64,000 bases of DNA from Gillisia sp. CAL575 (GCF_000403785.1 NZ_APHJ01000040.1:1-64000); one strand, 5' to 3'; shown: positions 9,871 through 18,303, counted from the stretch's first letter. The notes: a model not told the origin generated them from the letters alone. A program made the numbers and translations.

Positions 9871-11873
9871 CTTAAACTAAGTGCTACTTGTTGATTATTC
9901 TTAATTTTTTGTCCTGCAGGTATAGATTGATTTTTAACCTTTCCATTTCCATTTATTTTAACAGATAATCCTAGGTTTTCTAAAAGCGCAAGGGCATCCA
10001 TAGCAGGCATTCCAACAACATTTGGCATTAATTTCTTAGTGCTTTGTGCTGCTGCATAATATTTTTCAAAGTCTCCTGAGATCTTATCATTTTCAATATT
10101 TAATGATTCCAATTCATCTTCAATAGGAGTATCTGTATATATTTTTTGAGCAATTCTTTTAAAGACAGGCCCGCTAACATCGGCACCATAAATACCTATT
10201 TTACTATTAGGCTTGTGAATTACAACTATGCTTGTATATTTTGGATTATCAGCAGGGAAATAACCAACAAAAGAGGAAATATATTTACGGTTAGAGCTCC
10301 AGCCTTCTTTCCAATATTCGGTTTGTGCAGTCCCAGTTTTACCGGCCATGGAGAAATTAGGTGAGTACAAACTTTTAGCAGTCCCTCGTGCCACTACATT
10401 CTCCATCATTGCTTTTACCTTATCTACTGTTTCTTGAGAACAGATTGCAGGATTTAATACTGTTAATTCATTTTTCTCAATTACCTTATCCCATTCACGT
10501 ACTTCCTTAATAAAACGAGGTTTTAATAGCACTCCATTATTAGCAATTGCATTATAAAATGCCAAGGTTTGTAAAGGTGTTATTTGAATACTTCCATACC
10601 CATATGCCATCCAAGCCAAGGAAAGTCCAGACCAAGATTTATCACCAGGTTTTGGAATAATTGGCTCTCCTTCTCCAACAATAGAAATTCCTAATTTTTG
10701 ATTAAGATTCATTCTATTTAAACCATCAATAAATTTTTGAGGATTGTCCTTATAATTATCATAAATCAGTTTTACTACACCCACGTTTGAAGAAACTTCA
10801 AAAGCTTTTGCTGCTGAAATCTTTCCATAACCTCCATGATGAGAATCTCTAACCTTATAACCACGCACGCTCATAATCCCATTCTCAGTATCTACAACTG
10901 TACTGGTATCTATTACCTTATCTTCTAATGCAACAACCAACGCCATTAATTTAAATGTAGAACCAGGTTCGTGTGTTTCGCCAACCGCATAGTTTAACTT
11001 TTCGAAATAAGTACCTTCTGAAGTTCTCCCTAGGTTGGATATAGCCTTGATTTCCCCTGTTTTAGTCTCCATAACCACCACAGTTCCATGATCTGCTTCG
11101 TATTTCTCCAACTGAGCCAATAATGCATGGTGAGCGATATCCTGAATATTTACATCTATAGTAGAAATCACATCATAGCCATCTTTTGGCTCCACCTCAT
11201 TGTTATCACTAATTGGTTTCCATTGCCCCTTTGCGATCTTTTGTTTTAACCTATGTCCATCAGTCCCTTGTAGAAATGGCCCAAAAGCTCCTTCTAAACC
11301 AACTCTTGTATAATATCCTTGTTTGTCTTTTCTTTCGTAGCCCACAGTTCTAGCTGCCATTTCTCCCAATGGATGCTCACGTACTGTTCGTTGTTCCACG
11401 ATCATTCCGCCTTTGTAAGTACCTAGATTAAAAAGTGGGAAACTTTTTACTTTCATATAATCTGAATAGCCTAAATTTCTTGCTATTAAAAAATATCGAT
11501 GCTTATTAACCCTTGCAGTGCGTAGACTTAAAGACCAATAAGAAACACTTTTACCAAACATTTTATACAGCTCTTTGGAAAGTGGGACTATATTCTCTTC
11601 AAAATTTTTATCAGTCACCGTAACCGCATCAAATCTAATATCATAGTTAGGAATAGAGGTAGCTAATAGATTCCCATTAGAATCGTAAAGATTCCCGCGA
11701 TTTGCCGGAATGGTAAAATTCTTTAAAGTTCTTTCTTCAGATAACTGCTTATACTTATCTCCTTCAACAAACTGAATATTTAGCAACTGCACAGCTATTG
11801 CCACCGCAAAGATGAACATACATCCGGCTACAAAGTACAATCGGTTTAATATGTGCTTTTCGTTAGTTGCCAA
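9867..11873 (-). CDS. ftsI: Septal class B penicillin-binding protein (FtsI-like) with PASTA domain
   Basis: This is the division-specific transpeptidase that crosslinks peptidoglycan made by FtsW. The 668-residue protein has one N-terminal membrane helix (residues 12-33) and a dimerisation domain starting with PANRGNLYDSNG. The transpeptidase domain has the active-site STFK at 305-308, SSN at 361-363 and KTG at 512-514. A single C-terminal PASTA domain covers about residues 612-668 (PNVVGMPAMDAL onward). PASTA is absent from E. coli FtsI but present in SpoVD-type and many Bacteroidota enzymes. Eight bases separate it from ftsL and its stop overlaps the murE start. Confidence 0.96.
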   Translation of the reverse strand: MATNEKHILNRLYFVAGCMFIFAVAIAVQLLNIQFVEGDKYKQLSEERTLKNFTIPANRGNLYDSNGNLLATSIPNYDIRFDAVTVTDKNFEENIVPLSKELYKMFGKSVSYWSLSLRTARVNKHRYFLIARNLGYSDYMKVKSFPLFNLGTYKGGMIVEQRTVREHPLGEMAARTVGYERKDKQGYYTRVGLEGAFGPFLQGTDGHRLKQKIAKGQWKPISDNNEVEPKDGYDVISTIDVNIQDIAHHALLAQLEKYEADHGTVVVMETKTGEIKAISNLGRTSEGTYFEKLNYAVGETHEPGSTFKLMALVVALEDKVIDTSTVVDTENGIMSVRGYKVRDSHHGGYGKISAAKAFEVSSNVGVVKLIYDNYKDNPQKFIDGLNRMNLNQKLGISIVGEGEPIIPKPGDKSWSGLSLAWMAYGYGSIQITPLQTLAFYNAIANNGVLLKPRFIKEVREWDKVIEKNELTVLNPAICSQETVDKVKAMMENVVARGTAKSLYSPNFSMAGKTGTAQTEYWKEGWSSNRKYISSFVGYFPADNPKYTSIVVIHKPNSKIGIYGADVSGPVFKRIAQKIYTDTPIEDELESLNIENDKISGDFEKYYAAAQSTKKLMPNVVGMPAMDALALLENLGLSVKINGNGKVKNQSIPAGQKIKNNQQVALSLS

Positions 11874-11881
11874 AGCTTTAC

Positions 11882-12199
11882 TTAATCTGTTATATTAATT
11901 TTTATTTTGTATGGAGGCGTTTCCGAAGGTTTCACTCCTCTTGAAGCCATTTTATTAGTAATGGTAGATTCCATTTTGAGTTTCATTAAAGCAGAGCGCA
12001 TATCAACAAATTCGCTTCTTAACTCCCTCACTTCTGTATTTAACCTAGCTATATTATGAACCTTGCGCTCGGCACTATGCGAACAGGCAATCATAATAAT
12101 GGCAAGAAGCGTACAGAACACAATGAATCTCCAGTTCTTAACAGCGTCATTGCTAATTAAAAAATCGGCTTTCAATATGTTATACATCTTCTTTGTCAT
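11882..12199 (-). CDS. ftsL: FtsL-like cell division protein
   Basis: This small bitopic protein (105 aa) sits where ftsL is expected, between rsmH and the PBP gene. A short cytoplasmic N-terminus is followed by one membrane helix at about residues 24-41. A periplasmic heptad-rich region (HNIARLNTEVRELRSEF) follows and should form a coiled coil. FtsL partners FtsB and FtsQ to activate FtsWI. Sequence identity in this family is low, so the assignment comes from topology, size and neighbours. Confidence 0.85.
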   Translation of the reverse strand: MTKKMYNILKADFLISNDAVKNWRFIVFCTLLAIIMIACSHSAERKVHNIARLNTEVRELRSEFVDMRSALMKLKMESTITNKMASRGVKPSETPPYKIKINITD

Positions 12200-12237
12200 T
12201 CCTATCTCCCTATAGATTTCTTCTGAATTATTCAGAA

Positions 12238-13134
12238 TTATAACTTTACTGCTATTCTTAATTTTGCGCTTCGAGCTCTATTATTTTTATAAATCTCATC
12301 TGCAGAAGGAACTATCAAGCTTTTCACTTTTTTAAATGGCACAGATATATTCCCATAAAAATCTTTCTCAGGTTCTCCTTCAAAAAGTCCGCTTCTTATA
12401 TATCGTTTTACCAATCTATCTTCTAAAGAATGGTAGGAAATAAGACTTAGCCTCCCTCCCTTATCTAACAACTCCTCGGTTTGTAATAAAAACTCCTTTA
12501 GAACTTCTATTTCTTGATTTACCTCTATTCGAATTGCCTGATAGATCTGTGCTAATATTTTATGCTCCTTTTCCTTAAACAGGAAAGGTTTTAGTACTTC
12601 TTTTAATTGATCGCTACCCTCTACTGGAGCAACTTCTCTAGCCTTGATTATCTCTGCCGCTATTTTTGAAGCATTTCTTAAATCAGCATATTCAAAGAAT
12701 ATTTTTTTAAGTTGCTCATGATCGTACTCATTGATCACTTCAAAAGCACTCAAACTGCTTTTCTGACTCATCCTCATATCCAGCTTCGCCTCAAATCTGG
12801 TGGAAAAACCACGCTCTGCAACATTGAATTGATGAGAAGAAACACCAAAATCTCCAAGAATGCCATCTACTTTCTTTATTCCATCGAATCTCAAAAATCG
12901 TTTTATGAATCTAAAATTCTCATTTATTAAAGTAAAGCGAGGATCATCTATAGCATTATCTAAAGCATCTTCATCTTGATCAAACGCAAATAATTTTCCT
13001 TTCTCTCCAAGTCTACTCAATATCTCACGGGAATGACCACCGCCTCCAAAGGTGACATCTACATATACTCCGTCTGGCTTAATATTTAAACCATCCACAG
13101 ATTCTTTTAATAAGACAGGATTATGATATTCCAT
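12238..13134 (-). CDS. rsmH: 16S rRNA (cytosine1402-N4)-methyltransferase RsmH
   Basis: RsmH (MraW) methylates N4 of C1402 in 16S rRNA using S-adenosylmethionine. The product has the SAM-binding motif VDVTFGGGGHSREIL, the family segment GILGDFGVSSHQFN, and GGRLSLISYHSLEDR near the C-terminus. I chose the ATG at 13134 (product MEYHNPVLLKES, 298 aa) because family members begin this way. An ATG at 13143 would add three residues, and the longer frame from 13194 only adds codons inside mraZ. Either start overlaps the mraZ 3' end by 14-23 bases. Confidence 0.96.
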   Translation of the reverse strand: MEYHNPVLLKESVDGLNIKPDGVYVDVTFGGGGHSREILSRLGEKGKLFAFDQDEDALDNAIDDPRFTLINENFRFIKRFLRFDGIKKVDGILGDFGVSSHQFNVAERGFSTRFEAKLDMRMSQKSSLSAFEVINEYDHEQLKKIFFEYADLRNASKIAAEIIKAREVAPVEGSDQLKEVLKPFLFKEKEHKILAQIYQAIRIEVNQEIEVLKEFLLQTEELLDKGGRLSLISYHSLEDRLVKRYIRSGLFEGEPEKDFYGNISVPFKKVKSLIVPSADEIYKNNRARSAKLRIAVKL

Positions 13135-13588
13135 TAAATTCATCGTTACCCATAACTTCTTCAGCCAGATCTGCGAAATCTTCGGCATCAGCACCTATAG
13201 TGTTTTCATATTTATCTTTATCCCAGATCTCAATAATGTTAATTGCAGAAGAAAGAACAATTTCCTTATCCATTTCAGCAAAGCCAAAAAGATCTTTAGG
13301 GATTAACAAACGTCCATTTGCATCTACTTCAACAGTTTTAACACCCGCTGTAAATCTTCGTATAAAGTCATTATTCTTCTTCTTGAATCGGTTTAAACTA
13401 TTGATCTTTTTCATCATTTCATTCCATTCCTGCATTGGATACAACTCCAAACAAGGTTGAAAAACAGATCTTTTAAGAACAAAACCTTCCTGTAAAACTG
13501 GCGTCAGCTGCTTTTTTAAAGCGGCCGGAACCATAAGACGCCCTTTAGCATCCACTTTACATTCATATGTTCCAATTAGATTTACCAC
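13121..13588 (-). CDS. mraZ: Transcriptional regulator MraZ
   Basis: MraZ is a ring-forming DNA-binding protein that represses its own dcw operon in studied bacteria. The 155-residue product has two SpoVT-AbrB half-domains with the repeated motifs DAKGRLMVPAALKK (13-26) and DANGRLLIPKDL (89-100). Translation must begin at the GTG at 13588, because the preceding in-frame codon is TGA. That GTG is followed by GTA, so the start itself reads GTGGTAAA, the same sequence as the operator boxes upstream. A -7 promoter box lies at 13607-13614, leaving a leader of only about 13 bases. Confidence 0.97.
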   Translation of the reverse strand: MVNLIGTYECKVDAKGRLMVPAALKKQLTPVLQEGFVLKRSVFQPCLELYPMQEWNEMMKKINSLNRFKKKNNDFIRRFTAGVKTVEVDANGRLLIPKDLFGFAEMDKEIVLSSAINIIEIWDKDKYENTIGADAEDFADLAEEVMGNDEFNGIS

Positions 13589-13606
13589 TCAATAACTTTA
13601 TAGAGT

Positions 13607-13614
13607 CAAATATA
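13607..13614 (-). promoter_or_regulatory. mraZ (dcw operon) promoter -7 element
   Basis: The minus strand reads TATATTTG, a perfect match to the Bacteroidota -7 consensus TAnnTTTG. The predicted transcription start near 13601 leaves about 13 bases before the mraZ GTG. The -33 region falls within the MraZ boxes, so bound MraZ should block RNA polymerase. Confidence 0.75.
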
Positions 13615-13623
13615 TTGAAATTA

Positions 13624-13650
13624 TTACCACATTTTACCACTTTTTACCAC
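13624..13650 (-). promoter_or_regulatory. MraZ operator: three GTGGTAA boxes spaced 10 bp
   Basis: On the minus strand GTGGTAA occurs three times with its first base at 13650, 13640 and 13630, an exact 10-bp period. Direct repeats of a TGG-containing box with about 10-bp period are the known MraZ target in E. coli and Mollicutes. A weaker GTGG lies at 13668-13671, and another full GTGGTAAA overlaps the mraZ start codon at 13581-13588. The boxes overlap the expected -33 region of the mraZ promoter, consistent with autorepression. Confidence 0.82.
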
Positions 13651-13846
13651 TTTGTTGATAAGTTTCTCCACCTATTGTGCTGAAACACTTCTAAATAGAG
13701 CTAGTTCATTATGTTTCAGACTCTTGGTTTTTTCATGACATTTTATGCAAATTTTAATAGTAAAAATTTGTGTTTTTAATGCATAAATGCATTGCGCAAT
13801 TAAACTGTGTATTAAGTAAAAATGATTATACTTGTACTGAAATCGC

Positions 13847-13854
13847 TATATTTG
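13847..13854 (+). promoter_or_regulatory. -7 promoter element for hydrolase-engB
   Basis: The sequence TATATTTG matches TAnnTTTG. A transcription start near 13861 would leave almost no leader for the ATG at 13865 and about 19 bases for the ATG at 13880. No -33 TTG is found at a good distance. Confidence 0.6.
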
Positions 13855-13879
13855 CGATTGCTAATTGCAAATGGCATTC

Positions 13880-14644
13880 ATGGAACACGATTTACAGCAA
13901 GAAGGAAAATTCACTTACCTAGAAAAAGGGGAAGGAACACCGATAGTAATTTTACACGGACTCATGGGTGGCCTAAGTAATTTTAATGGCGTTGTTAATT
14001 ACTTTCCGGAAAAAGGTTACAAAGTTTTAATTCCAGAATTACCACTTTACAACATGTCCTTACTTAAAACAAGTGTTGGAACGTTCGCAAAATATCTGAA
14101 AGATTTTATTGAGGCTATGGGATATTCTGAAGTGATTCTTCTTGGAAATTCCCTAGGTGGTCATATTGCCCTTCTTTGCACAAAAATGTATCCGGAATTA
14201 GTTAAAGGACTAGTAATAACTGGAAGCTCTGGGCTTTATGAAAATGCAATGGGCGAAAGCTACCCAAGAAGAGGTGATTACGAGTTTATAAAGAAAAAAG
14301 CGCAAAATGTTTTTTACGACCCAGCAGTTGCAACAAAGGAAATAGTAGATGAGGTATACTATACCATTGGCGATAGAAACAAATTAGTAAAAACATTGGC
14401 TATTGCAAAAAGCGCAATTCGCCACAACATGGCTAAAGATCTTCCAAAAATGGAAACTCCAACTTGTATTATTTGGGGAAGAAATGATAATGTAACTCCT
14501 CCAGATGTTGCAGAAGACTTCAATAAATTGCTTCCAGATTCTGACCTTTATTGGATAGATGAATGTGGGCATGCAGCCATGATGGAACATCCAGACACTT
14601 TTAATGAGCTATTGTTTGAATGGCTTCAAAAGAGATCTTTCTAA
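13880..14644 (+). CDS. Alpha/beta hydrolase
   Basis: The product is a 254-residue alpha/beta hydrolase of unknown substrate. It has an oxyanion motif HGLMGG at residues 26-31 and the nucleophile elbow GNSLGG with Ser91. Asp203 in WGRNDNVTPP and His231 in CGHAAMMEHP complete the catalytic triad. There is no signal peptide, so it is cytoplasmic. ATGs at 13865 and 13871 are also in frame, but the upstream -7 box makes 13880 more likely. It lies 10 bases before engB and is probably cotranscribed with it. Related enzymes include esterases and C-C bond hydrolases; the substrate cannot be told from sequence. Confidence 0.9.
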   Translation: MEHDLQQEGKFTYLEKGEGTPIVILHGLMGGLSNFNGVVNYFPEKGYKVLIPELPLYNMSLLKTSVGTFAKYLKDFIEAMGYSEVILLGNSLGGHIALLCTKMYPELVKGLVITGSSGLYENAMGESYPRRGDYEFIKKKAQNVFYDPAVATKEIVDEVYYTIGDRNKLVKTLAIAKSAIRHNMAKDLPKMETPTCIIWGRNDNVTPPDVAEDFNKLLPDSDLYWIDECGHAAMMEHPDTFNELLFEWLQKRSF

Positions 14645-14654
14645 GATTTAAATA

Positions 14655-15260
14655 ATGATAATAAAATCTTCTGAGTTTGTAGTAAGTAACAGTGATGTTG
14701 CAAAATGTCCAAACAGTAAATTGCCGGAATATGCATTTATTGGTCGGAGTAATGTGGGAAAATCCTCCCTCATTAACATGCTAACGGCTAGAAAAAGTCT
14801 TGCAAAAATATCTGGAAGACCAGGAAAAACTCAGCTAATCAATCATTTTTTAATCAATAAAGATTGGCATTTAGTCGATCTACCTGGTTACGGATATGCA
14901 CGAGTTTCGAAGTCCATCAAAAAGACTTTCCAAAAATTTATTACTCAATATTTTGAGCAAAGGGAACAAATGCTTTGCGCCTTTGTTCTTATAGACAGCA
15001 GACATAATCCTCAACCTATAGATCTAGAATTTATGCAATGGCTTGGAGAGCATGGAATTCCTTTCTGCATTATCTTCACCAAAGCAGATAAACTTAAGCC
15101 TAACGCCTTATCAAGGAACGTAGAAACCTACAAAGAGAAGATGTTGGAAATCTGGGAAGAGATGCCAGTGCATTTTATTACTAGCTCTACAAATGACCTT
15201 GGAAGAGATGAAGTGCTTAAATATATTGAGGATCTAAATACTCAGTTTATCTCTAATTAG
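14655..15260 (+). CDS. engB: Ribosome biogenesis GTP-binding protein EngB (YihA/YsxC)
   Basis: EngB is a small essential GTPase needed for assembly of the 50S subunit. The 201-residue product has G1 GRSNVGKS at 30-37, a G2-like GRPGKT near 54-59, G3 DLPG at 75-78, and G4 TKAD at 142-145. This is the set and length expected for the family. It follows the hydrolase gene by 10 bases on the plus strand. No obvious terminator directly follows the stop codon. Confidence 0.97.
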   Translation: MIIKSSEFVVSNSDVAKCPNSKLPEYAFIGRSNVGKSSLINMLTARKSLAKISGRPGKTQLINHFLINKDWHLVDLPGYGYARVSKSIKKTFQKFITQYFEQREQMLCAFVLIDSRHNPQPIDLEFMQWLGEHGIPFCIIFTKADKLKPNALSRNVETYKEKMLEIWEEMPVHFITSSTNDLGRDEVLKYIEDLNTQFISN

Positions 15261-15918
15261 GTTCCAAAAAATACAGATTCGAGATTAATCTTCTCAAAAA
15301 TCAATATACTTTTTCATACAACAAGAACTTGACCAGCGCGTCACACTGAGACCTGTGATTAAAAAAATCATCTAGCGTAGGAAAATTGACGTATGATGGT
15401 TTTTAGGTTTTTAGTAGATTTATCGTTTTTACGAACTTCTTTTTTGCAGTGTAGTGCTTCCCCAGCGTAAAATTTTCGAAGCCTTGGAGAAAATTTAGCT
15501 GGAGTAGTACGGTTCTAATTATGCGGTAGCATAATTAGAAACACCTACAAAAAAGTGTCTTTTTTTTGGTTCCGTTTTTTTGGACAAACAAAAAAATGAA
15601 CAATTACTAAAATTAATCAAAGCTTTATAGACCAAAGGGAGTGTTTTATAGATTCTTGAAATTACCACAATGAGAACAAAAAGCGCATTAAAAAATAGCT
15701 AAGGAATTAGATACTATTCTTAGCTATAAACCAGCGACTTATAAAATACGTCAATGGCAACTTGTTTCAGGGTCTCCTCTTGACTATTGGGATGCTGAAA
15801 CTCCCGAATTGTCGGGACCGCATGTCCAAAAACCTGAATAATGTAAGTTAAAAGTGATTCTTGTCCCCCAAGCGGACAATTTGTAGAAAATTTTTCAAAG
15901 AATTTATAGAACAAAAAA
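15261..15918. other. Gene-free region with hairpins and decayed dispersed repeats
   Basis: About 650 bases hold no credible gene. The left part carries two strong adjacent hairpins (15462-15502 and 15513-15540), followed by T-rich runs. The right part (about 15760-15820) has fragments such as CTTGTTTCAGGGTCTCC and GATGCTGAAAC. These resemble flavobacterial intergenic repeats, and a small TCCCGA/TCGGGA hairpin lies at 15802-15817. A 64-codon minus-strand frame at 15720-15914 crosses these repeats and shows no protein-like features. Confidence 0.6.
15462..15540. repeat. Tandem hairpin element
   Basis: Hairpin A pairs CCAGC and AAATTTTC (15462-15466 and 15470-15477) with GAAAATTT and GCTGG (15489-15496 and 15498-15502). 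Hairpin B is a perfect 12-bp stem, TTCTAATTATGC at 15513-15524 and its complement at 15529-15540, with a GGTA loop. The arrangement recalls REP-like or other dispersed structured elements. Only one copy is in this window, so its repeat nature is inferred. Confidence 0.55.
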
Positions 15919-15946
15919 ACTGTTGAAAATTTTCATTTTCAACAGT
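15919..15946 (-). terminator. Rho-independent terminator of rpsT
   Basis: A perfect 12-bp stem (ACTGTTGAAAAT and its complement) with a 4-base loop is followed on the minus strand by a run of seven T. It lies 30 bases after the rpsT stop codon. Confidence 0.85.
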
Positions 15947-15975
15947 TCCTAAAAATATTAAACACTAACTATATA

Positions 15976-16224
15976 TTATAGTGCAGCTACATGCTTAGCT
16001 AACTTAGACTTTAAGTTAGAAGCTTTATTGTCATGTATGATATTGTTCTTCGCTAATTTGTCGATCATTGAAGCTACAGAAGGATATAATGTTTCAGCAT
16101 CCTTTTTGTCTGCTTCACGCAACTTTTTAATAGCGTTTCTTGTAGTTTTATGTTGGTAGCGATTTCTAAGACGTTTTGTCTCATTGCTACGAATTCTTTT
16201 TAACGCTGACTTATGATTTGCCAT
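15976..16224 (-). CDS. rpsT: 30S ribosomal protein S20
   Basis: S20 binds 16S rRNA early in small-subunit assembly. The 82-residue, Lys/Arg-rich product begins [21 protein letters not shown], the typical S20 start, and ends in the family's alanine- and lysine-rich helix. It is a single gene with a strong terminator downstream. Two tRNA-Glu genes lie 27 bases upstream on the same strand and may share its transcript, since no clear promoter lies between them. Confidence 0.97.
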   Translation of the reverse strand: MANHKSALKRIRSNETKRLRNRYQHKTTRNAIKKLREADKKDAETLYPSVASMIDKLAKNNIIHDNKASNLKSKLAKHVAAL

Positions 16225-16251
16225 TACTAATGTATTTAATTATTTTTAAAG

Positions 16252-16323
16252 TAGTCCGTAGGGGAATCGAACCCCTGTTACATGGATGAAAACCATGCGT
16301 CCTAACCCCTAGACGAACGGACC
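16252..16323 (-). tRNA. tRNA-Glu (anticodon TTC), copy 1
   Basis: The 72-base minus-strand sequence folds into a cloverleaf. The acceptor GGTCCGT pairs with ACGGACT and includes a G-U at 1-72. The anticodon arm is CATGG-TTTTCAT-CCATG, giving anticodon TTC, and the T arm carries GGTTCGATTCC. The CCA end is not encoded. It is identical to the copy at 16403-16474. Confidence 0.96.
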
Positions 16324-16402
16324 ATTATTGTTTCAAAAAACACCTGCTTTCCATCAGATCAACCTATACTTCTATAAGCCTTGCAATTCTATAATTGCTT
16401 TG

Positions 16403-16474
16403 TAGTCCGTAGGGGAATCGAACCCCTGTTACATGGATGAAAACCATGCGTCCTAACCCCTAGACGAACGGACC
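16403..16474 (-). tRNA. tRNA-Glu (anticodon TTC), copy 2
   Basis: This is an identical 72-base copy of the neighbouring tRNA-Glu, 79 bases away and on the same strand. It is the first gene after a well-formed promoter at 16497-16526, so both copies are probably made from one transcript. Confidence 0.96.
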
Positions 16475-16496
16475 AGTTTTTGCTTTAATGCGGATG

Positions 16497-16526
16497 CAAA
16501 AATACAACTATTTTTTAATGACGCAA
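16497..16526 (-). promoter_or_regulatory. tRNA-Glu promoter
   Basis: The minus strand carries TTG at 16526-16524 and TATTTTTG at 16504-16497, separated by 19 bases. This is a good match to the flavobacterial TTG-N17-23-TAnnTTTG promoter. The tRNA starts 22 bases downstream. The remaining bases up to the proS stop (16723) show nothing recognisable. Confidence 0.75.
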
Positions 16527-16722
16527 ATGTTGATCTATATTTTTCTGAAAATAATTTGCCCTTTCTTTTTCCAGCACAAATTCAAACTTTCAATATTTCA
16601 ACAAGGTCTCTAATTCCTAGTGATTTAGCTTCAACTTATCAAATTTCACTCATTTTTAGAACACTTAATTCATTCTAAAATAAGGAATAAAAACTTTTAA
16701 TAATGCAATATATTAAGTTACC

Positions 16723-18201
16723 CTAATACGCTTTTGCAAATAATACACGCTGAGATGAAGGATTTCCTGTAAAAACACACTTCCCTTCTTCTTGTTTTTG
16801 ATCCATAGGGATACATCTAATCGTAGCCTTGGTTTTATCTTTGATCCTTAATTCTGTTTCTGAAGTTCCATCCCAATGAGCAGAAATAAATCCTCCTTTA
16901 GTTTTCAAAACTTCTTTAAACTCATCAAAAGTATCCACTTCTGTAATATGTGAATCTCTGTAATCTTTTGCACGATTATAAAGATTTTCCTGAATTTCGA
17001 TCATTAGACCTTTCACTTTCTCCACTACGTTATCCTGAGCTACATACTCTTTAGTTAATGTATCTCTTCTCGCAAGCTCTACACTCCCCTTCTCTAGATC
17101 TTTGGGCCCAATAGCAATTCGTACTGGAACTCCTTGTAATTCGTACTGTGCGAACTTCCAACCCGGCTTATAAGTGTCTCTATTATCATATTTAACACTA
17201 ACTCCAGCTTTTCTTAGATCTGCAGCCAATTGATCTGCAACTTCAGAAATTTGTGCGAGTTGTTCTTCCCCTTTATATATAGGAACAATAACAACTTGTA
17301 TTGGAGCTAAATTAGGAGGCAATACCAATCCTTGATCGTCGCTATGCGTCATGATCAAAGCACCCATCAATCTGGTAGATACTCCCCAAGAAGTAGCCCA
17401 TACATGCTCCAGCTTTCCTTCCTTTGATGTAAATTTCACGTCGAAGGCTTTAGCAAAATTTTGCCCTAAAAAGTGAGATGTTCCAGCCTGCAAAGCTTTT
17501 CCATCTTGCATCATGGCTTCTATACAGTAGGTTTCTAAGGCTCCTGCAAAACGCTCATTAGCCGTTTTTGTTCCCTGAATAACAGGCATAGCCATGAAAT
17601 TTTCAGCGAATTGAGCATACACGTCATTCATTTGTTCAGCTTCAACAATCGCTTCCTTTTTTGTAGCATGTGCAGTATGCCCTTCTTGCCATAAAAATTC
17701 AGCAGTTCTAAGGAACAACCTGGTTCTCATTTCCCAACGCACCACATTGGCCCATTGGTTTATAAGTATAGGAAGATCTCTATAAGATTGGATCCATCCT
17801 TTATACGTACTCCATATAATAGCTTCAGAAGTAGGCCTTACAATAAGCTCCTCTTCTAACTTAGCATCTGGATCTACAATTAATTTTGAACTATTTTCCG
17901 GGTCTGTCTTTAATCTATAATGAGTAACTACAGCACATTCCTTTGCAAATCCTTCAGCATTCTTTTCTTCAGCTTCAAAAAGACTTTTAGGTACAAATAA
18001 TGGAAAATAGGCATTTTGATGCCCTGTTTCTTTGAACATTCTATCTAATTCAGCTTGCATTTTTTCCCAGATGGCATACCCATAAGGTTTAATTACCATG
18101 CAACCTCTCACAGCGGAGTTTTCGGCTAAATCGGCACTGACTACCAATTCGTTATACCATTTTGAATAATCTTCTTTCCTTGTAGTTAATTTCTTACCCA
18201 T
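16723..18201 (-). CDS. proS: Prolyl-tRNA synthetase
   Basis: ProS charges tRNA-Pro in the cytoplasm. I chose the ATG at 18201 (product [14 protein letters not shown], 492 aa). A longer frame from 18306 would run through the promoter -7 box at 18276-18283. Class II motif 2 is seen around [20 protein letters not shown] and motif 3 around [19 protein letters not shown]. It lacks the bacterial editing insertion between motifs 2 and 3 and ends in Tyr, so it is the shorter archaeal/eukaryote-type (type 3) ProS common in Bacteroidota. Confidence 0.97.
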   Translation of the reverse strand: MGKKLTTRKEDYSKWYNELVVSADLAENSAVRGCMVIKPYGYAIWEKMQAELDRMFKETGHQNAYFPLFVPKSLFEAEEKNAEGFAKECAVVTHYRLKTDPENSSKLIVDPDAKLEEELIVRPTSEAIIWSTYKGWIQSYRDLPILINQWANVVRWEMRTRLFLRTAEFLWQEGHTAHATKKEAIVEAEQMNDVYAQFAENFMAMPVIQGTKTANERFAGALETYCIEAMMQDGKALQAGTSHFLGQNFAKAFDVKFTSKEGKLEHVWATSWGVSTRLMGALIMTHSDDQGLVLPPNLAPIQVVIVPIYKGEEQLAQISEVADQLAADLRKAGVSVKYDNRDTYKPGWKFAQYELQGVPVRIAIGPKDLEKGSVELARRDTLTKEYVAQDNVVEKVKGLMIEIQENLYNRAKDYRDSHITEVDTFDEFKEVLKTKGGFISAHWDGTSETELRIKDKTKATIRCIPMDQKQEEGKCVFTGNPSSQRVLFAKAY

Positions 18202-18259
18202 TCCTCTTATTTGGCATAAATGTTGCAGTTTTATTAGCGTTGTAGCTAATTTAATCAAG

Positions 18260-18293
18260 TTGCAACTAGTTAGCGCAAAACTAACTAATTTTG
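18260..18293 (+). promoter_or_regulatory. Promoter of the lipoprotein-FadL operon
   Basis: TTG at 18260-18262 and TAATTTTG at 18286-18293 are separated by 23 bases, at the long end of the accepted spacing. The start codon is 29 bases after the -7 box. It overlaps the divergent proS promoter almost completely. Confidence 0.68.
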
Positions 18294-18303
18294 TAATGTT
18301 CAA
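18276..18303 (-). promoter_or_regulatory. proS promoter
   Basis: On the minus strand TTG at 18303-18301 and TAGTTTTG at 18283-18276 are separated by 17 bases. The predicted leader before the ATG at 18201 is about 70 bases. Its -7 box lies two bases from the -7 box of the divergent plus-strand promoter. Confidence 0.72.

Noticed and set aside
15720-15914. A 64-codon minus-strand reading frame
   Set aside because: It runs through palindromic repeat fragments, has no family resemblance, no promoter and no neighbouring gene link.
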